A stretch of DNA of 20,516 nucleotides, taken from the NCBI GenBank assembly GCA_002083565.1, contig MSXM01000052.1:4710-25225 (forward strand), in the 5' to 3' direction. Of this stretch, positions 1 through 6,874 are shown in pieces. The translations under genes were made by a program, and so were the position numbers. Below the pieces are notes generated by a model that was not told where the DNA came from, searched no databases, and worked only from the letters and a program-made list of their open reading frames with translations. Position 1 is the first letter of the stretch. Each line of letters begins with the position of its first letter. This DNA is from Nitrospira sp. ST-bin4 (GTDB lineage: Bacteria > Nitrospirota > Nitrospiria > Nitrospirales > Nitrospiraceae).

Positions 1-78
1 CACCTTTTCGTATGGGATCGCATGATCGAACGGCTGCAATCCCTCAAAGAGCAAGGCGTTCCACTCTCCTACTCTTGA
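1..78 (+). CDS. 3' end of an unidentified protein (partial)
   Basis: Frame 1 is open from the first base and stops with TGA at 76-78, giving the last 25 residues of a protein (it contains FVWDRMIERLQSLKEQG). The tail is amphipathic and helical in character, as expected of a real C-terminus. It converges on the minus-strand flippase-like gene and the two ends overlap by 10 bases. I cannot assign a family from so short a tail. The open frame could be chance, but the codon choice and protein-like composition favour a real gene. Confidence 0.5.
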   Translation, partial: HLFVWDRMIERLQSLKEQGVPLSYS

Positions 79-1070
79 TGTTCTGCCGCCTGACGCACCG
101 CACCTTTTCCCACCAGCGCCAGGCAGAGCAGGCCGATGCCGATCCAGACCAATTCGCGAAATCGCCGCAGTAACGCGAAGGTGATACCGGTGACATCGCT
201 GTAGCCGAACGCCTTCAGCAGCAGGAGATTCCCGCCGTCTTGGGCGCCCAGACTGCCCGGGATAAAGAAGGTCCCGCCCTTGATGAAGACCGCGAGCGCG
301 CCGATGGAGATGGTTGATAGCACATCGGTAGGGCCACCCAGATAGTACAGGATCACGAACACCTCCATTGCTTCAGCCATCCAGCCGAGAAAGTACACCC
401 CGATGGAAGCATAGAAGGCCCGTTGGTGGTGGCTGTAGTAATTCTGAATCGTCTGATCGATTGAGAGCAGATGCACTTCCTGGGACTCCAGGGACTTGAT
501 CCGCAAGCCCAGCTTTCTGATCATGCCGAGAATTGACGCAAAGAGCCCGCGCCGCTGGATAAACACAAACCCGGCAATCGAACACACCAGCAACCCCACA
601 CTCACCAGCGCAGCCGCAACCGACTGTCCCGCCGAGCTCCCTGCGCCGAGAATCCAGAATCCAAGCGCGATTCCCACCAAGATATAGAATACTTCGGCAA
701 TGGTCATTGTAGTCTTCGCGATTACGACTGAAGCCGCCCCCTCGGCAATCGGCACATTGTAACTCTTGAGCAGGTAGGCCTTCAGCGGTTCACCGCCCAA
801 GTAGGCCGTTGGGGTCGTCATGTTCACCACTTCACCGGCGGTTCGAATGGCGAGCAGCCGCCAAAACGGCACTGACTGGGCCGAAGGCCCCAATACCATT
901 CTCCACCCATAGGCTTCGATCACATACATGATGAGGGACGGGATCAGGATGACCACCAGGGCTCCTGGACCAAGACGCGAGGCGGCATCATAAATATTGC
1001 CGGGCCCGATGTGCCAGACGAGAAGACCGAGGACGGCGAGGCCGAGAGTCAGTAGGAGGTATCTAAGCAC
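69..1070 (-). CDS. UPF0104 / LPG_synthase_TM flippase-like membrane protein
   Basis: A 333-residue, strongly hydrophobic integral membrane protein with roughly eight transmembrane segments. It carries the hallmarks of the lysylphosphatidylglycerol synthase TM-region family (PF03706/UPF0104): RTAGEVVN around residues 76-83 and LGGEPLKAYLL around 91-101, followed by VPIAEGAASVVIAK. Family members lacking the synthetase domain are often found beside envelope lipid or glycan genes and are thought to move lipids across the membrane. The start is GTG at 1070, because the frame is closed by a stop three codons upstream and no ATG is available. The gene begins 14 bases after the CDP-alcohol phosphotransferase stop, so it is the last gene of the phosphonate operon. 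I infer a role in translocating the phosphonolipid product. The family call is firm; the substrate is inference. Confidence 0.85.
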   Translation of the reverse strand: MLRYLLLTLGLAVLGLLVWHIGPGNIYDAASRLGPGALVVILIPSLIMYVIEAYGWRMVLGPSAQSVPFWRLLAIRTAGEVVNMTTPTAYLGGEPLKAYLLKSYNVPIAEGAASVVIAKTTMTIAEVFYILVGIALGFWILGAGSSAGQSVAAALVSVGLLVCSIAGFVFIQRRGLFASILGMIRKLGLRIKSLESQEVHLLSIDQTIQNYYSHHQRAFYASIGVYFLGWMAEAMEVFVILYYLGGPTDVLSTISIGALAVFIKGGTFFIPGSLGAQDGGNLLLLKAFGYSDVTGITFALLRRFRELVWIGIGLLCLALVGKGAVRQAAEHQE

Positions 1071-1084
1071 GCGCGATCAGGTAC

Positions 1085-2530
1085 TCATATCTTCGTAGCG
1101 ATGACAGCGGACGGACGAATGACCCACAGCATGACCCCGGCAAAGATGAAGGAACCGGCAGCTGTGAACCAGAGGAACCACTCGAGCTTGGCAAACAGTG
1201 CGAACAACACCAGCGACACCGAAAAATCACGGCTCGCGACATTCTTCAGCATGAACTCCGACCAGGCCGCATGGGCGGAAGTTCGCCACCCGCCTGCCGC
1301 CTTGATTTTCTGCGCCCGTTCCACCAGGAGGAACGACAGACCGTTCCCCAACACGGCCACCGCACCGCAGGCCAGCGTTCTCCAGGCCGCAGGCTGGCCG
1401 ATCTGTGTCGAATAAATCCCGGCGGCAATGCCTGCAAAGATCGCCATATGCACGACATTATCCATCGCGAGGTCGAGCCAGGCCCCGAACGGCGACTCCG
1501 TGAAGGTCAGACGCGCGACTTCGCCGTCACAACAGTCGATCACCGCTGCCAACTGAAACAGCAGCGCTGCGACAACCCCTGCCGCATAGGTCCCCATTCC
1601 AAACCCCGCCGCCGACACAAAACCGATGAACGCCGCCACGATCGTAATCGCGTTGGGCGAGAACCCCGCAGCGAGAAACAGGCGTGTGCACCAGCGCGAG
1701 AGTTTGCGATTGAAATGCCGATCAACAAAACTTTCCGTTTCTCCCTTCAACGAGTTGAAGAGTTTTTTTTCAGCTAGTGGCACATCGGACAGCGTCCTCA
1801 CGTCCTGATACCATGTTCCACGCTTGTCCTCTGCCGCCACGACACGCACACGGCCATCCACCGCCGCTCGTTCGAGCCATCGGCGGATCGGAAGCCGGCT
1901 GTTATCGTTTGGTGTATGCCAGGAGCTGCTCATGAAGCCGGCCGGCAATACGACCAACTCTGCCGCGCAGGGAGCAGAATCGTCAAAATGCGCCGGCGCA
2001 AACGACGTCAACCGATCGGACTGGACCTTCAACCGGAGTCCTCCTGAGGTCACCATCTCAGACCGTCTCGATGCCGCCTGCCCCACGACAACCGCCTCGC
2101 CCTCCCGCAGATCATGGCGAAGACGTTCGACCAGCCCCCGTGAAAACACTGCGTTGACGCTCGCAATCAGCGCAAAGCCACGGACCTCGGCCGCAAGAAA
2201 CTCCCATGTCCTCGAATCATCGAGTGGGAACTCTCGAATGGGCATCCAGCGAACGGGGATTGTGACCCGGGGCCCATTCCCCAATGCCTGCTTGAGTTGG
2301 TCTTCTTCGGCCCCGGCCAGCACGATCAATTGCCGGATGCCGGCCCGCTGCAAGGTGAGCACCGCACGCGCAAACAACCCGATTCCCACGACATTCGTCA
2401 ACGGCCCCACTGTGTCCGGCCGGTGCTCAGCCTGTGCGCCGAACACACTGACTGAGGGCAACAGGATAGCCGTCGCCAGTCCCTGGACTTCCACTCGCCG
2501 CTGAAGAATACTTTCGCTCATCAGGACCAC
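1085..2530 (-). CDS. CDP-alcohol phosphotransferase with N-terminal degenerate nucleotidyltransferase domain
   Basis: A protein of about 481 residues in two parts. Residues ~15-255 have the outline of a sugar-nucleotidyltransferase/cytidylyltransferase, but the LAAGxGxRL nucleotide-binding loop and the catalytic aspartates are not recognisable. Residues ~265-475 form a membrane CDP-alcohol phosphatidyltransferase domain with the full signature DCCDGEVAR (332-340), then GAWLDLAMD (349-357). The overall architecture resembles bifunctional inositol-phosphate cytidylyltransferase/DIPP synthase. Given the adjacent PntC-like gene, I infer that the active domain transfers AEP from CMP-AEP to a hydroxylated acceptor such as diacylglycerol. 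The longest frame starts at GTG 2530; ATG at 2521 is an equally plausible start, with a GGTGG motif just upstream. The gene lies 40 bases after pntC. CDP-inositol or CDP-glycerol chemistry is the main alternative. Confidence 0.85.
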   Translation of the reverse strand: MVLMSESILQRRVEVQGLATAILLPSVSVFGAQAEHRPDTVGPLTNVVGIGLFARAVLTLQRAGIRQLIVLAGAEEDQLKQALGNGPRVTIPVRWMPIREFPLDDSRTWEFLAAEVRGFALIASVNAVFSRGLVERLRHDLREGEAVVVGQAASRRSEMVTSGGLRLKVQSDRLTSFAPAHFDDSAPCAAELVVLPAGFMSSSWHTPNDNSRLPIRRWLERAAVDGRVRVVAAEDKRGTWYQDVRTLSDVPLAEKKLFNSLKGETESFVDRHFNRKLSRWCTRLFLAAGFSPNAITIVAAFIGFVSAAGFGMGTYAAGVVAALLFQLAAVIDCCDGEVARLTFTESPFGAWLDLAMDNVVHMAIFAGIAAGIYSTQIGQPAAWRTLACGAVAVLGNGLSFLLVERAQKIKAAGGWRTSAHAAWSEFMLKNVASRDFSVSLVLFALFAKLEWFLWFTAAGSFIFAGVMLWVIRPSAVIATKI

Positions 2531-2570
2531 CCACTACTGATCGTCGGTTTCGGCTCCCGGAAAAACCTTC

Positions 2571-3290
2571 TCACAATCTTGGCAAAACGTCCAACTCTGC
2601 CTTCTTCACGTCTTCGACGAAATCAATCTCTGTCCAGGGCAGCCCGCCGATTTTCTCATGGCCGACTTTCACTGTTTGAAAAAACTGCTGCAAGGCATCC
2701 TCATACTCCATGTTCCATGAACCCTTGTCGATATGGGACCGGAGAGACTCTACCATGTGCGGGGTGTCGGCATGCCGCACTCGAAGAAATCCTACTCCCT
2801 CACCGGCATAGTCGTACCGATCCGGCATCTTTTTCGTCAATGCGATGACATGGCCTCCCGCCACCACCACCATGCACTCTTCGCCGGTCTGCCTGACCGT
2901 CTCATCCATCAGCAGCGCGTTCTCATGGGATGACTCAACGAGCCGCCGTAAGATGTCGCGGTGAAACAACACATCGGCGTCCATTACGATCACATCGTCG
3001 TCGAGGGCTGCGCGGGCGATCCAAAGCGAAGAGATGCTGCCGCGATGGAATTGATCATTGACCAGAAAGTCGACCGTCACGCCGCAGGCATCGCGTTCGA
3101 CTGCCGCACGAATCATCTCCTGCCGATAGCCGACGACAATCGTCGTCCGCCTGATCCCCAGACCGGCCAGAATTTCCAAATATCGGTGCAACAGCGACCG
3201 TCCACCGATCTCGATCAGACACTTAGGCCGATGTTGGGTAACTTCCCAAAGGCGCTTGCCGACGCCGGCTGCAAGGATGACCGCTTTCAT
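2571..3290 (-). CDS. pntC: PntC/LicC-like nucleotidyltransferase, probable AEP cytidylyltransferase
   Basis: A 239-residue single-domain nucleotidyltransferase of the LicC/PntC type. It begins with the nucleotide-binding loop LAAGVGKRL (6-14), with K23 in RPKCLIEIGG. Metal-binding MDADVLF (103-109) and the late acidic motif WTEIDFVEDV (219-228) are also present. NDQFHRGSISSLW (78-90) matches the alcohol-phosphate-binding stretch of choline-phosphate cytidylyltransferases. PntC activates 2-aminoethylphosphonate with CTP to give CMP-AEP. In Treponema denticola PntC is fused to an AEP transaminase; here the two are separate, but their frames overlap by ATGA (3287-3290), so translation is probably coupled. 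That neighbour is the main reason to prefer AEP over phosphocholine as substrate. Enzyme class is near certain; substrate is inferred. Confidence 0.85.
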   Translation of the reverse strand: MKAVILAAGVGKRLWEVTQHRPKCLIEIGGRSLLHRYLEILAGLGIRRTTIVVGYRQEMIRAAVERDACGVTVDFLVNDQFHRGSISSLWIARAALDDDVIVMDADVLFHRDILRRLVESSHENALLMDETVRQTGEECMVVVAGGHVIALTKKMPDRYDYAGEGVGFLRVRHADTPHMVESLRSHIDKGSWNMEYEDALQQFFQTVKVGHEKIGGLPWTEIDFVEDVKKAELDVLPRL

Positions 3291-4369
3291 GCCGGCTTAC
3301 AGGCCTGTTCGAAAGCGTCGAGAAATCCCACGAACTGTCCTGCGGTCAATGCGCCCATATTGGCAACCCTGAATATTTTGTTTTCCAGGTTGCCCTGGCC
3401 TGCATAGATGACGTAGCCCTGCGTCTTCAGTCGATCATGTAACGACTGGTAGGAAACACCCTCCGGCAAGTAATAGGCCGTGATGGTATTCGACTGACGA
3501 TCCGGCGGCAACAGCGCCTTCACGCCCAGCTTGGCCATACGGTCTCGAATAAGCGCCGCCATCTGCTTATACCGCTGGATGCGATTGGCGACGCCTTCTT
3601 CCAGCAGCTCGCTCAAGGCCTCGTCGAATGCATAGTAGACTTGGACGGCGGGAGTAAAGGGAATCGTGCCACGGCCTTCGTCATCGATGTAATGGGTAAG
3701 ATGGAGATACCAGGATCGTTTGGGATAGGCGCGCATCTTCTCGACGAAACCCTTTCGCACGAGTACGAACGAAACACCGGGAAATCCCTGAATGCATTTC
3801 CCCGCAGTACCGGTCACCATATAAATGTGCGAGCGTGCGATGTCGATCGTCTCGCCCGCCAGCGCGCTCACTGCATCAAGCACGAAGACGCGATTCTGGC
3901 TGTCAACGATCTCCGCGATCTCCTGCACGGGATTGAGCAAACCGGTCGTTGTTTCATGGTGCACCATCGCAACGGCATGCACTTCTTGATGCTGCCGCAG
4001 CGCAAGCAGCAATTTGTCAGGGTCAGGTCGAGCCGTCCAGTCAGATTTGAGCTCACTGACACCCAAACGGTGAAGGCCGATAATCTGCGACATCCGCTCG
4101 CCATACACTCCGTTATTCAAAATGAGCATGCGCCGGCCATGGGGCAGCGACGACATCAGCGCGGCTTCGACCGTGGCCGTTCCGGACCCGGTCATCACCA
4201 CGGCCACGTACTCCGACTCCGCTCCCGGCACGAAGGCTTTGAGCAACTTGCCCTGTATGCGATGGAGCAGTTCTGTAAACTCGCTCTCTCTGTGACAAAT
4301 ATCGGGACGCAGCAGCGCCTGGCGCACACGCTCACTGACGTTCACCGGCCCTGGATTCAGGAGCACCAT
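3287..4369 (-). CDS. phnW: 2-aminoethylphosphonate transaminase (class V PLP aminotransferase)
   Basis: A 360-residue fold-type I, class V aminotransferase. It opens with the family's LLNPGPVNVS (3-12) and continues with the phosphate-cup loop MTGSGTATVEA (59-69), HHETTTGLLNP (137-147) and the PLP-pyridine aspartate D165. The Schiff-base lysine is K191 in GTAGKCIQGFPG, which closely resembles the PhnW signature. Arg334 near the C-terminus is placed to bind the carboxylate. The enzyme interconverts phosphonoacetaldehyde plus an amino donor with AEP. Next to a phosphonopyruvate decarboxylase the direction is probably biosynthetic rather than PhnW-style breakdown. The ATG at 4369 has a good upstream purine tract (AGGAAGGGGAG). 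The gene follows the beta subunit by 87 bases and overlaps pntC by four. Confidence 0.9.
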   Translation of the reverse strand: MVLLNPGPVNVSERVRQALLRPDICHRESEFTELLHRIQGKLLKAFVPGAESEYVAVVMTGSGTATVEAALMSSLPHGRRMLILNNGVYGERMSQIIGLHRLGVSELKSDWTARPDPDKLLLALRQHQEVHAVAMVHHETTTGLLNPVQEIAEIVDSQNRVFVLDAVSALAGETIDIARSHIYMVTGTAGKCIQGFPGVSFVLVRKGFVEKMRAYPKRSWYLHLTHYIDDEGRGTIPFTPAVQVYYAFDEALSELLEEGVANRIQRYKQMAALIRDRMAKLGVKALLPPDRQSNTITAYYLPEGVSYQSLHDRLKTQGYVIYAGQGNLENKIFRVANMGALTAGQFVGFLDAFEQACKPA

Positions 4370-4456
4370 ATTTCTCCCCTTCCTCTATTACAGAGACGTG
4401 ACGGGCTTCCCTTTACTGCACGCATCGACCGGGCACAAAGCAAGCTTGTCGCGCCC

Positions 4457-5038
4457 CTATCCCTCAATCGCCTTCATAAACCGCTTCGTGATGTCCGGCG
4501 GGTCGAGGAGAATCCGTTCCGCTTCTTCCTGAAATTCGTTGACCTTGACCAACAACATGCTAGGTCCGTCTTTTTTGAGCAGATCTTTAAATTCGTAAAT
4601 AAGATCGTCGCGGTCGAGCACCCGAACAGTGTTCACATACCCCGCCGCCTTCGCCACTTTCTCCAGCGGCACGACATTCGAGATCGTCGGCTGATTCCCG
4701 GTGGTTCCGTAGACTTCGTTATCAAACACCACATGAATGAAATTTTTCGGCTTCAATGCTCCTACGGTCGCCAGGGTTCCCATCCCCATCAACACGTTGC
4801 CGTCGCCGTCGAAGGTCACAACCTGCTTATTGGGCTTCGCCAGCGCCACACCCAGCGCAATGGCCGACGCGTTGCCCATCGAGCCGATCATGTAAAAATG
4901 CGTCGGCCGGTCGGCAATCTTCTGGGCCTCGCGCGAAGGGAATCCGTTGCAGACGACGACCGGTTGATCGGTCAACAGTTCAAGCAGTGCCGCCATAGCC
5001 TGCGCCCGGCTGATCAGTGTTCCTTCTTCCGGTCTCAT
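4457..5038 (-). CDS. Phosphonopyruvate decarboxylase, beta (TPP-binding) subunit
   Basis: A 193-residue protein equivalent to the C-terminal, thiamine-diphosphate-binding half of phosphonopyruvate decarboxylase. The TPP/Mg motif is complete: GDG at 78-80 and N107 after 26 residues, in FDGDGNVLMGMGTLATVG and VVFDNEVYGTTGNQPTIS. IGSMGNASAIALGVALA (51-67) is the usual preceding helix. With the alpha subunit it would decarboxylate phosphonopyruvate to phosphonoacetaldehyde, the step that pulls PEP mutase forward. Many Ppd enzymes are a single chain of about 375 residues; here the halves are separate, as in sulfopyruvate decarboxylase ComDE. ComDE is the alternative, but the AEP transaminase next door favours phosphonopyruvate. 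The ATG has no strong Shine-Dalgarno of its own and overlaps the stop of a 16-codon ORF. Confidence 0.87.
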   Translation of the reverse strand: MRPEEGTLISRAQAMAALLELLTDQPVVVCNGFPSREAQKIADRPTHFYMIGSMGNASAIALGVALAKPNKQVVTFDGDGNVLMGMGTLATVGALKPKNFIHVVFDNEVYGTTGNQPTISNVVPLEKVAKAAGYVNTVRVLDRDDLIYEFKDLLKKDGPSMLLVKVNEFQEEAERILLDPPDITKRFMKAIEG

Positions 5039-5085
5039 ACGTCGTATCCCGTCGTTTGCATTTCATCGTTCGCAATCAATGCCAT
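5035..5085 (-). CDS. 16-codon upstream ORF coupled to the Ppd beta subunit
   Basis: ATG at 5085 is preceded by AAGGAG (5100-5095), nine bases away, one of the best Shine-Dalgarno sites in the operon. The frame reads MALIANDEMQTTGYDV and ends in a TGA that overlaps the beta-subunit ATG as ATGA (5038-5035). The beta ATG has only a weak purine stretch in front of it, so ribosomes probably load here and restart. It may be a coupling leader peptide, or the remnant of the true beta N-terminus after a one-base indel. No family is recognised. Confidence 0.5.
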   Translation of the reverse strand: MALIANDEMQTTGYDV

Positions 5086-5138
5086 GTCTCTCTTCTCCTT
5101 CCGCGAGATACCCTTCACATACGACGTTCCACGTATCA

Positions 5139-5636
5139 TCACGGATGCAACCCTTTCACGACGCCCTTTGTAATGAACAGCGCCACTGGAATCTGTTGCT
5201 TCTTGAAGGTCTCCGCCACCCATTTGAAATCGTCACCCGCCGTTTTCTCGGTCAGTGTGCGATGAGGAATTTTCATCGTATCGAGAAACTGCGGCATGAC
5301 TTCGCCCATCACAAGATGCTCCGGCGCATCCTTCCCTCCTTGCCCTCTCCATGACACAATGAGGATGCAGGGCTGCCGATAAATCACATTCAGTGAAATC
5401 AGCGCATTGAGCGAGGTTCCCAGTCCTGAGTTCTGCATCAGCACTGCCGGCACCTTGCCGGCCATATAGGCGCCCGCTGCCATGCCCACCGCTTCATCTT
5501 CACGAACCGCGGGCGTGTACAACCGGCGGTCCATCAACTCGGCGATGATCCCGCCAAGGATCGAATCGGGCACGCCGGTAAAAAAATTCACCCCGATATC
5601 TTGTAGAGATTGTACAAAGACGTCGCTTTCAATCAT
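5139..5636 (-). CDS. Phosphonopyruvate decarboxylase, alpha subunit
   Basis: A 165-residue protein matching the N-terminal pyrimidine-binding half of TPP decarboxylases of the phosphonopyruvate/sulfopyruvate group. Visible motifs are NFFTGVPDSILGG (17-29), REDEAVGMAAGAYMAGK (45-61) with E48 as the glutamate that activates the TPP aminopyrimidine, VLMQNSGLGTSLNALISLN (65-83), and SWRGQGGKDAPEH (95-107). It pairs with the beta subunit encoded about 100 bases downstream. This is the first gene of the minus-strand phosphonate operon; the ATG at 5636 is preceded by GTAGGG and GAGGGGG stretches and sits about 58 bases from a predicted transcription start. Together the two chains (165 + 193 residues) are about the length of a one-chain Ppd. 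Confidence 0.87.
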   Translation of the reverse strand: MIESDVFVQSLQDIGVNFFTGVPDSILGGIIAELMDRRLYTPAVREDEAVGMAAGAYMAGKVPAVLMQNSGLGTSLNALISLNVIYRQPCILIVSWRGQGGKDAPEHLVMGEVMPQFLDTMKIPHRTLTEKTAGDDFKWVAETFKKQQIPVALFITKGVVKGLHP

Positions 5637-5700
5637 ACCCTACATGCCCCCTCGACTTCTCGTGGATGCTCTCCATACATCACGGCGGAAAAACCGGCGC

Positions 5701-5730
5701 ATTATAAGACTAGAAGCCTGTGATTCTCAA
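5701..5730 (-). promoter_or_regulatory. Sigma70-like promoter of the phosphonate operon
   Basis: On the minus strand TTGAGA (5730-5725) and a perfect TATAAT (5706-5701) are separated by 18 bases. The expected start is near 5694, giving a leader of about 58 bases to the Ppd alpha ATG. No other minus-strand gene lies immediately upstream, which fits this being the operon's promoter. Confidence 0.7.
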
Positions 5731-5808
5731 GGAACCTCGGCAGGTTGCGTTCACCACTCCCTCGTGGTAGCGTTCGTATCGAACCTTGATTCTTCTCTCG
5801 CGAATATC

Positions 5809-6342
5809 ATGAAACACCTCACCTCGCCGCCGGCTTATCTCGGCCTTTCTCTGCTTATCATGATGGGGCCATTCATCAGCGTCACGCCTTCGTGGGCCGT
5901 TCCGATGGCCAACGACCCGAAGGGATTCCACGGCATCGCCTGGGGAACCTCCCTGACGGCGCGCCAAGATCTGGAAACCATCCATTCAGGAACTCATGTC
6001 ACGGAGTACCGGCCCAAGACTAATCGATCGACATTTGCCGGCGCCGAAATAACCAGCATTCTCTACGTATCGGTCGACGACCAGTTCGCCCGGGTAACGA
6101 TTCGGTACGAGGGCGAACAGGTCCATAAGCAGGTGCTGAATTTCCTCGAAGCCCAGTTTGGGTCTCTACAACGCGTGCCAGGACAGATGGCGCGCGGCCT
6201 CAACCAACAATATACCTGGCGCGGCCCGGACACCGAGATCAATGTCACCTATCAAGCCGGAACAGAACGCGGCTATCTCTTTATCGACAGTCGAACGCTT
6301 GCGCCGCGCTTTAATGACTACATGACCGATTCGGCGGAATAG
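5809..6342 (+). CDS. Secreted protein of unknown function (first of a tandem pair)
   Basis: A 177-residue protein from ATG 5809. The same frame stays open upstream as far as 5482, but that part lies antisense to Ppd alpha and precedes the signal peptide, so it is rejected. The N-terminus is a signal peptide: a short basic start, a hydrophobic core over residues ~10-24, and a likely cut after SWA before VPMANDPKGF. The mature part has DPKGFHGIAWGTSL, FARVTIRYEG and VPGQMARG, all repeated in the next gene. I do not recognise a family; it is probably a small periplasmic or outer-membrane-associated beta-rich domain. It is divergent from the phosphonate operon and stops one base before its paralog. 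Confidence 0.75.
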   Translation: MKHLTSPPAYLGLSLLIMMGPFISVTPSWAVPMANDPKGFHGIAWGTSLTARQDLETIHSGTHVTEYRPKTNRSTFAGAEITSILYVSVDDQFARVTIRYEGEQVHKQVLNFLEAQFGSLQRVPGQMARGLNQQYTWRGPDTEINVTYQAGTERGYLFIDSRTLAPRFNDYMTDSAE

Positions 6343-6343
6343 C

Positions 6344-6874
6344 ATGACTCTCGCTAGACGACTCGCTCAAGCCGGTCCGTGGGGAGGGATTGTCCTCTGC
6401 TTGGCGCTACAAACTACGCCCGCGCCGGCGGTTCCCATTGTCGATGACCCCAATGGATTTGAAGGCATTCCCTGGGGCGCAACACTGTCGGACCGGGACC
6501 GCTTCGTCCTCATCGAAGAGGCCGATCACATACGAACGTACGAACCCAAGGAACAGCCGCCAAGGTTAGGGGCCACTCCTGTCGAATCCATACGCTTCAC
6601 GACTTTTCAGAACCGATTTGGCCGTGTGACCGTTCGCTATAGCAGCACAGTGACGCATGACTCGATTCTCGCCTATCTTCAATCCACATACGGCCCGCTG
6701 GATCGAACACCGGGGCAAATCGCCGTCGGCCCGGTGAGGGTCTACGCCTGGCACGGTTTCCACACTGATGTTACCCTACGTTTCGAGTCGAGCCTTGACC
6801 GCGGCATTATCTTTTTTGAGGGCCGCACGCTGCGCGAGCGATGGCCCGAAGAAAGCCCCTCCACAGTGTTTTGA
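6344..6874 (+). CDS. Secreted protein of unknown function (second of a tandem pair)
   Basis: A 176-residue paralog of the preceding protein. It has a signal peptide ending in PAPA before VPIVDDPNGF. Shared positions include DPxGFxGIxWGxxLxxR near the mature N-terminus, YxPK, GRVTVRY against ARVTIRY, a LxxLxxxxGxLxRxPGQ stretch, YxWxG, and the C-terminal RG-I-F-x-x-RTL. The ATG lies one base after the upstream stop, with GGCGGAA in the end of the upstream gene as a possible ribosome site. The two are therefore one transcription unit produced by tandem duplication. Function is unknown. Confidence 0.75.
   Translation: MTLARRLAQAGPWGGIVLCLALQTTPAPAVPIVDDPNGFEGIPWGATLSDRDRFVLIEEADHIRTYEPKEQPPRLGATPVESIRFTTFQNRFGRVTVRYSSTVTHDSILAYLQSTYGPLDRTPGQIAVGPVRVYAWHGFHTDVTLRFESSLDRGIIFFEGRTLRERWPEESPSTVF

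Noticed and set aside
3641..5173. A 510-codon open frame on the plus strand across the transaminase and Ppd beta genes
   Set aside because: It lies antisense to two proteins with full catalytic motifs; its translation is rich in Arg/His with no recognisable domain, as is usual for a shadow frame in GC-rich DNA.
4457..5636. Sulfopyruvate decarboxylase (coenzyme M, ComDE) as identity of the two TPP subunits
   Set aside because: The subunit split fits ComDE, but the adjacent AEP transaminase and PntC-like genes point to phosphonopyruvate. Kept only as an alternative.
5482..5808. N-terminal extension of the first secreted protein
   Set aside because: It would place over 100 residues before an evident signal peptide and lies largely antisense to Ppd alpha.
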